A stretch of DNA of 57,951 nt, from NCBI RefSeq assembly GCF_003470205.1, contig NZ_QWKP01000212.1, positions 1-57,951 of the forward strand, read 5' to 3'. The notes below the pieces were generated by a model that ran no database searches, had not been told where the DNA came from, and saw only the letters and a list, made by a program, of their open reading frames with translations. A program made the translations under genes and the position numbers. Shown in pieces: positions 53,153 to 57,951 of the stretch (position 1 is its first letter; the number at the start of each line of letters is the position of its first letter). This DNA comes from Cellulomonas rhizosphaerae (lineage in GTDB: Bacteria > Actinomycetota > Actinomycetes > Actinomycetales > Cellulomonadaceae).

Positions 53153-55641
53153 CGCCCGACGAGAGCACCCCGCGCCGAGGTCGCCTCACGGTCTACCTCG
53201 GTGCCGCGCCCGGCGTCGGCAAGACGTACGCGATGCTCGACGAGGCCCACCGCCGCCTGTCCCGCGGAACGGACGTGGTGGTGGGGCTCGTCGAGTCGCA
53301 CGGGCGGCTCGCCACCGCCGCGCAGCTCGAGGGCCTCGAGGTGCTGCCCCGGCGCGTGCTCGTGCACCGCGACTCCGAGTTCACCGAGCTCGACGTCGAG
53401 GCGGTCCTGGCCCGGTCGCCGCAGGTCGTGATGGTCGACGAGCTCGCGCACACCAACGTCCCCGGGAGCCGGCACGCCAAGCGCTGGCAGGACGTGCACG
53501 ACCTGCTCGATGCGGGCATCGACGTCGTCACCACGGTCAACGTCCAGCACCTCGAGTCGCTCAACGACGACGTCGAGGCCATCACGGGCGTCAAGCAGCG
53601 CGAGACGGTCCCGGACCACGTGGTGCGCGACGCCGACCAGATCCAGCTCGTCGACCTGCCGCCCGAGGCGCTGCGCCGCCGGCTCGCGCACGGCAACGTC
53701 TACCGGGCCGAGCAGATCGACGCCTCGCTGACGCAGTACTTCCGCGTCGGGAACCTCACCGCGCTGCGCGAGCTCGCGCTGCTATGGCTCGCGGACCGGG
53801 TCGACGACGCGCTCGCGAGCTACCGCCGCGACCACAGCATCTCCTCGCCGTGGCCGGCCCGCGAGCGCGTCGTCGTGGCCGTCACGGGCGGGCCCGAGGG
53901 CGACACCCTGCTGCGCCGCGGCGCCCGCATCGCGCAGCGGGCCGCCGGGTCCGAGCTGGTGGCGGTGCACGTCCTGGCCACCGACGGGCTGCCGAGCGCG
54001 CCGCCTGCCCGGATCGCCGAGCAGCGCCGACTCGTCGAGTCGCTCGGGGGGACGTTCCACACGGTCGTCGGGGAGGACGTCGCGAGCGGGGTGGTCGACT
54101 TCGCGCGCGGGGTCAACGCCACGATGATCGTCGTCGGGGTGTCCCGCCGCAGCCGCTGGCGCGAGGCGCTGCGCGAGAGCAACGGCACCGAGATCGCCCG
54201 GCTCGCGGGGGTCATCGACGTCCACCTCGTCACCCACGAGCGGGCGCGGTCGGGCCGTGCGCTTCCGGGACGCGGCTCGGCGCTCTCGGGTCCGCGCCGC
54301 CTGGGCGGATGGGTCGCGGCGCTCGTCGGGCCCGTGCTGCTGACGCTCGTGCTCAGCGCGATGCGCGACGTGGTCAGCCTGCCGACCGAGCTCATGCTCT
54401 TCCTCGCCCTGACCGTGCTGGTCGCACTCATCGGCGGGCTGTGGCCCGCGATCGTCAGCGCCGTGATCGGGTTCGTCTTGCTCAACTGGTTCTTCACGAT
54501 CCCGACGGGCCACCTGACCATCGCCGAGCCGGAGAACGCGCTGGCCCTGACGGTGTTCGTCCTGGTGGCGGCAGGCGTCGCGTCGGTCGTCGACCTCGCC
54601 GCCCGACGAACGGCCGAGGCGTTCCGGGCCCGCGCCGAGGCCTCCGCGCTCGCGGCCGCGTCGCGCTCGGTGCTCTCGGGCGAGGACACCGCCGCGGCGC
54701 TCGTCGCGCGGCTGCGCGAGACGTTCACGCTCGAGGCCGTCGCCCTGCTGGCCCGACGAGGCTCGTCGTGGGACGTCCTGGCGGCCGACGGCAACGACCC
54801 CGCCGTGACGCCCGACGGCGCGCAGGCCGTGCTGGTCGTCGACGACGACCGCGTGCTCGCACTGACCGGTCGGGTGCTCCCCGCCAGCGATCGGCGCGTG
54901 CTCGAGGCCTTCGCGTCGCAGCTCGGCGTGGTGCTCGAGCACGACCGGCTGCGCGCACAGGCCGAGCAGGCGCGCATCCTCGGCGAGGCCGACGCGACGC
55001 GCACGGCCCTGCTCGCCGCGGTCTCGCACGACCTGCGCACGCCGCTGGCCACGATCCGCGCGTCGGTCGACGGGCTGGGCCTCGACCTCTCGGAGTCCGA
55101 CCGCGCCGTGCTCGTCGGCACGCTCGCGGACTCCACCGCCCGGCTCGAGCGGCTCATCGACAACCTGCTCGACCTGTCCCGCCTGCAGACCGGCAGCGTC
55201 CGGCCCGTGCTGCGCGCGACGAGCCTCGAGGAGGTCGTGCCGTTCGCGGTGGAGGGCTACCCGCTCGTCGTGCTCGACGTGCCGGAGGACCTGCCGCTCG
55301 TGCTGACCGACCCCGGCCTGCTCGAGCGGGTCCTGGCCAACCTCGTGTCCAACGCCGTGCGGCACGCGCCGGCCGGGCGTCCCGTGGTGGTCAGCGCGGC
55401 GGTCGTCGGGCGTGGGATCGTCGTGCGCGTGGTCGACGACGGTCCCGGCATCCCGGACGAGCTCAAGGGGCACATGTTCGACGCGTTCCAGCGTCTCGGC
55501 GACACCACGGGCAACGGGCTCGGGCTCGGCCTCGCGGTGGCGGAGGGCCTCGCGACGGCCGTCGGCGCCGAGGTCGCGGCCGAGGACACCCCGGGCGGCG
55601 GCCTGACCATGCTCGTCACCGTCCCGCTGGCGGCGTCATGA
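53149..55641 (+). CDS. kdpD: Sensor histidine kinase KdpD
   Basis: 830 residues from GTG 53149. An N-terminal KdpD domain with Walker A GAAPGVGKT and MVDELAHTNVPGSRH, then a USP-like domain, four helices (DUF4118), a GAF-like region, HisKA (AVSHDLRTPLATIRA, His627) and an ATPase domain (NLVSNAVRHAP, DDGPGIPD, GNGLGLGLAVAEG). Senses K+ limitation and phosphorylates KdpE. All canonical domains are present. Confidence 0.96.
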   Translation: MTPDESTPRRGRLTVYLGAAPGVGKTYAMLDEAHRRLSRGTDVVVGLVESHGRLATAAQLEGLEVLPRRVLVHRDSEFTELDVEAVLARSPQVVMVDELAHTNVPGSRHAKRWQDVHDLLDAGIDVVTTVNVQHLESLNDDVEAITGVKQRETVPDHVVRDADQIQLVDLPPEALRRRLAHGNVYRAEQIDASLTQYFRVGNLTALRELALLWLADRVDDALASYRRDHSISSPWPARERVVVAVTGGPEGDTLLRRGARIAQRAAGSELVAVHVLATDGLPSAPPARIAEQRRLVESLGGTFHTVVGEDVASGVVDFARGVNATMIVVGVSRRSRWREALRESNGTEIARLAGVIDVHLVTHERARSGRALPGRGSALSGPRRLGGWVAALVGPVLLTLVLSAMRDVVSLPTELMLFLALTVLVALIGGLWPAIVSAVIGFVLLNWFFTIPTGHLTIAEPENALALTVFVLVAAGVASVVDLAARRTAEAFRARAEASALAAASRSVLSGEDTAAALVARLRETFTLEAVALLARRGSSWDVLAADGNDPAVTPDGAQAVLVVDDDRVLALTGRVLPASDRRVLEAFASQLGVVLEHDRLRAQAEQARILGEADATRTALLAAVSHDLRTPLATIRASVDGLGLDLSESDRAVLVGTLADSTARLERLIDNLLDLSRLQTGSVRPVLRATSLEEVVPFAVEGYPLVVLDVPEDLPLVLTDPGLLERVLANLVSNAVRHAPAGRPVVVSAAVVGRGIVVRVVDDGPGIPDELKGHMFDAFQRLGDTTGNGLGLGLAVAEGLATAVGAEVAAEDTPGGGLTMLVTVPLAAS

Positions 55642-56333
55642 CGGGGGTGCCCGGCAACCGGATCCTCGTGGTCGACGACGAACCCGGGCTCGCGCACGCG
55701 CTGGCCATCACGTTGCGGGCCTCGGGGTGGGACGTGGCGACCGCGGCCGACGGCGCCTCCGCGCTCTCGTCGGCCGCGTCCCGCCTGCCCGACGTCGTGC
55801 TCCTCGACCTGGGCCTGCCCGACATGAGCGGCCTCGACGTCATCACCGCCCTGCGCGGCTGGACCCGCGTGCCCATCGTCGTGCTGTCCGCGCGGCAGCA
55901 CGGCGAGGACAAGGTCGACGCGCTCGACGCGGGCGCCGACGACTACGTGACCAAGCCGTTCGCGATGAACGAGCTGCTCGCGCGCCTACGCGCGGCCGTC
56001 CGCCGCGCCGCCGTCCCCGCCGAGGTCGACGAGGCCGTCGTCGAGGCCGGCGACCTCTCCGTGGACCTGGCCCGCCGCCGGGTCCTGCGCGACGGCGTCG
56101 AGGTGCGGCTCAGCCCGACCGAGTGGTCGATGCTCGAGGTGCTCGTGCGCAATCGCGGGCGCCTGGTGGGCCGACGCCAGCTGCTGCAGGAGGTGTGGGG
56201 ACCGGGGTACTCCGACGAGACGCACTACCTGCGGGTCTACTCCGCGCTGCTGCGCCGCAAGCTCGAGGCCGACCCCGCGCACCCGCGGCACATCATCACG
56301 CAGCCCGGGATGGGGTACGTGTTCGAGGTGTGA
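55638..56333 (+). CDS. kdpE: Response regulator KdpE
   Basis: 231 residues. Receiver domain with acidic pocket (VVDDE), phospho-acceptor Asp57 in LLDLGLPD, Lys in VTKPF; OmpR-type winged helix (LSPTEWSMLEVLVRNRGRLV, then YLRVYSALLRRKLE). Activates the kdp operon; the phased CAA repeats at 48452-48497 are its likely target. Overlaps kdpD by 4 bases. Confidence 0.96.
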   Translation: MTGVPGNRILVVDDEPGLAHALAITLRASGWDVATAADGASALSSAASRLPDVVLLDLGLPDMSGLDVITALRGWTRVPIVVLSARQHGEDKVDALDAGADDYVTKPFAMNELLARLRAAVRRAAVPAEVDEAVVEAGDLSVDLARRRVLRDGVEVRLSPTEWSMLEVLVRNRGRLVGRRQLLQEVWGPGYSDETHYLRVYSALLRRKLEADPAHPRHIITQPGMGYVFEV

Positions 56334-56405
56334 TCGGCTCTGCTGTGGATCGCTCGAGTGGTCACGCGGCTCGAGATGCCAGGCTGGCGCGGTGGACGCG
56401 ATCTC

Positions 56406-56930
56406 ATGACGAGCCACGTCTTTCTCGACGAGTCGAAAGGCCGCGACTACCTCCTGGTCGCGGCATCGGTGCTGTCCCGCGATGTCGCAGCACTGCGCAG
56501 AGCGATGCGTTCGCACCTGCGGTCCGGCCAGCGGAGCATCCACTTCGCCAAGGAGTCGGATATCACCCGGGCAGCGGTGATTGCCACGATCACTCGCTCA
56601 CAGGTGGCCGCGACCGTGTACCGGGCGCCGATCCTGCGCGACGAGCTGGGCGCTCGTGAGGTCTGCGTCAGGGCCGCCGCTCGCGATGCGCGGCGTGCTG
56701 ATGCGCGCCTGATGGTCTTCGACCAGGACGACTCGCTGCTCGTGCACGACCGCCGCTGGCTCTTCCAAGAGCTCGGCCCTGCGGGCGTTCGGTACGAGCA
56801 CCAGCACCGCCATGGCGATCCGTTGCTCTGGATTCCCGACGCGGTGGCCTGGGCGTGGCGCCGCGGAGGACGGTGGCGACTGGCGGTCGCGGGCACGGTG
56901 GTGCGCGAGGTCGACACTGCACGGTCGTAG
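56406..56930 (+). CDS. DUF3800-like hypothetical protein
   Basis: 174 residues from ATG 56406. It opens with VFLDESKGRDYLLVAASVL, the FxDES pattern of DUF3800 proteins, which are thought to have an RNase H-like fold. RSIHFAKESD and LMVFDQDD supply further acids. Base content is below that of the kdp genes, suggesting a separate origin. Function unknown. Confidence 0.7.
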   Translation: MTSHVFLDESKGRDYLLVAASVLSRDVAALRRAMRSHLRSGQRSIHFAKESDITRAAVIATITRSQVAATVYRAPILRDELGAREVCVRAAARDARRADARLMVFDQDDSLLVHDRRWLFQELGPAGVRYEHQHRHGDPLLWIPDAVAWAWRRGGRWRLAVAGTVVREVDTARS

Positions 56931-57130
56931 ACAGCGCGATGCCCGGCTCACCCACCGTCCGGAGGGCTGCCGGGCTCACTTCGACGGGCTAGTGCACGCC
57001 GCGCATCCACGGTATGTGGCACTGATGCACGGGTCAATCACGGAAAGGTCGCCCGGTTCCGCGACTCGCCAACCGTCCGTTACGTTCGCTCGATGCTGAT
57101 GAATGTCGCCGGGCCTCGCGAGCAAATCCG

Positions 57131-57951
57131 ATGAGCACGGCGACTGTCGTCGGTGGCGGGCCTGCCGGGCTGATCGCGGCCGAGGTGCTCGCGCGGGCGG
57201 GTGTGACGGTGACGGTCTACGACCGCATGCCGTCGGTCCCGCGCAAGTTCCTCCTGGCCGGCCACGGCGGCATGAACATCACGCACAGCGAGGACCTCGC
57301 GCCCTTCCTCGCCCGCTACGGGTCGTCGGCGGACCGGCTCGCGCCGGCGCTCTCAGTATTCACCTCGAGTGAATTGCGAGCATGGTGCGCCGATCTCGGC
57401 GAGCCGACGTTCGTCGGGTCCAGCGGGCGGGTCTTCCCGCAGTCCTTCCGTGCGACGCCGCTGGTCCGGGCCTGGTTGGGCCGCCTCGGCGAACTGGGCG
57501 TGACCCTGCACCGACGGCAGCGATGGACCGGATGGGCCGACGACGGCTCGCTCCGCTTCTCCGATGCCGACGGAGTCTCGACCGACGTCGCCGCCGACGT
57601 GGTCGTGTTCGCGCTCGGGGGTGCGTCGTGGCCGCGGCTGGGATCGGACGGCGGCTGGGTCGAGCCGTTCGTCGACCGGGGCGTCGCCGTGCGTCCGCTC
57701 GAGGCGGCCAACGTCGGCGTGCGAGTGGGGTGGTCGTCGACCTTCGCGGATCGGTTCGCCGGGGTGCCCCTGAAGAACGTCGCGCTGAGCATCGGCGGCT
57801 CGTCGTCGCGCGGCGACGCCATGGTGACGCGGGCGGGCATCGAGGGCGGGCCGGTATACGCGATCGGCGCACCCATCCGCTCCGGCCTGGCCGCCGGGCG
57901 GTGCGTGGTCGAGGTCGACCTGCGGCCGGCGCTGACCGTCGACCAGCTCGC
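57131..57951 (+). CDS. FAD-dependent oxidoreductase, HI0933/BaiN-like (3' end cut by window)
   Basis: ATG 57131 opens a frame that runs to the right edge (273 codons). It begins MSTATVVGGGPAGLIAAEVL, a Rossmann FAD motif, followed by KFLLAGHGGMNITHSE and GRVFPQSFRA, hallmarks of the HI0933/TIGR03862 flavoprotein family. About 130 residues are missing if the family length of about 400 holds. The 200 bases before it contain no gene that could be recognised. Confidence 0.88.
   Translation, partial: MSTATVVGGGPAGLIAAEVLARAGVTVTVYDRMPSVPRKFLLAGHGGMNITHSEDLAPFLARYGSSADRLAPALSVFTSSELRAWCADLGEPTFVGSSGRVFPQSFRATPLVRAWLGRLGELGVTLHRRQRWTGWADDGSLRFSDADGVSTDVAADVVVFALGGASWPRLGSDGGWVEPFVDRGVAVRPLEAANVGVRVGWSSTFADRFAGVPLKNVALSIGGSSSRGDAMVTRAGIEGGPVYAIGAPIRSGLAAGRCVVEVDLRPALTVDQL

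Overview
The window is very GC-rich, with dense, often overlapping genes and frequent GTG starts. It carries a secreted GH18 chitinase with a Pro/Thr linker, a membrane-anchored GH81 beta-1,3-glucanase and a complete kdp operon. This points to an actinobacterium of the Micrococcales, most likely Cellulomonas or a close relative. The assignment is inferred from gene content and style; no database was searched.

Layout. 1-5.6 kb: the 3' part of a repeat-bearing surface protein, then upp, tadA, a sirtuin and tRNA-Ser(CGA). 5.6-16.2 kb: a chitinase preceded by a decayed minus-strand gene end, then a long minus-strand block with two alpha/beta hydrolases, a large LuxR-type ATPase regulator, a tandem GntR-FCD regulator, a secreted HExxH protein, two PAP2 phosphatases and a membrane-anchored protein. 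16.2-20.3 kb: a PadR regulator with two visible operator palindromes, coupled to an ABC/FtsX-type exporter. 20.4-27.8 kb: a polycysteine leader peptide ahead of an LLM flavin monooxygenase, a tyrosine phosphatase, an FtsH-like protease, a Nei-type glycosylase, and a second LLM oxidoreductase broken by a TGA.

28-32.4 kb holds the most interesting operon: a BcsA/CrdS-like processive glycosyltransferase, a HlyD-like single-pass adaptor and a membrane-anchored GH81 endo-beta-1,3-glucanase, joined by ATGA overlaps. The best reading is a beta-1,3-glucan (curdlan-like) synthesis and export unit. 32-41 kb: a polyprenol-type GT, a LytR_C protein, a desaturase, a cold-shock protein, an ECF sigma factor with a probable membrane partner, and a secreted metzincin. 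41.1-44.2 kb: a TPP riboswitch controlling a thiamine/pyrimidine ABC importer. 44.3-46.8 kb: ATP-dependent DNA ligase, followed by a GC-poor small gene and a second copy of the ligase 3' end. 48.4-56.3 kb: kdpFABCDE with a 27-residue ORF upstream of kdpF and phased CAA repeats that look like KdpE sites. The right edge cuts a flavoprotein gene.

Several loci pair genes with visible control elements: the PadR palindromes, the Cys leader, the TPP riboswitch, the KdpE-like repeats, and many strong hairpins between genes.
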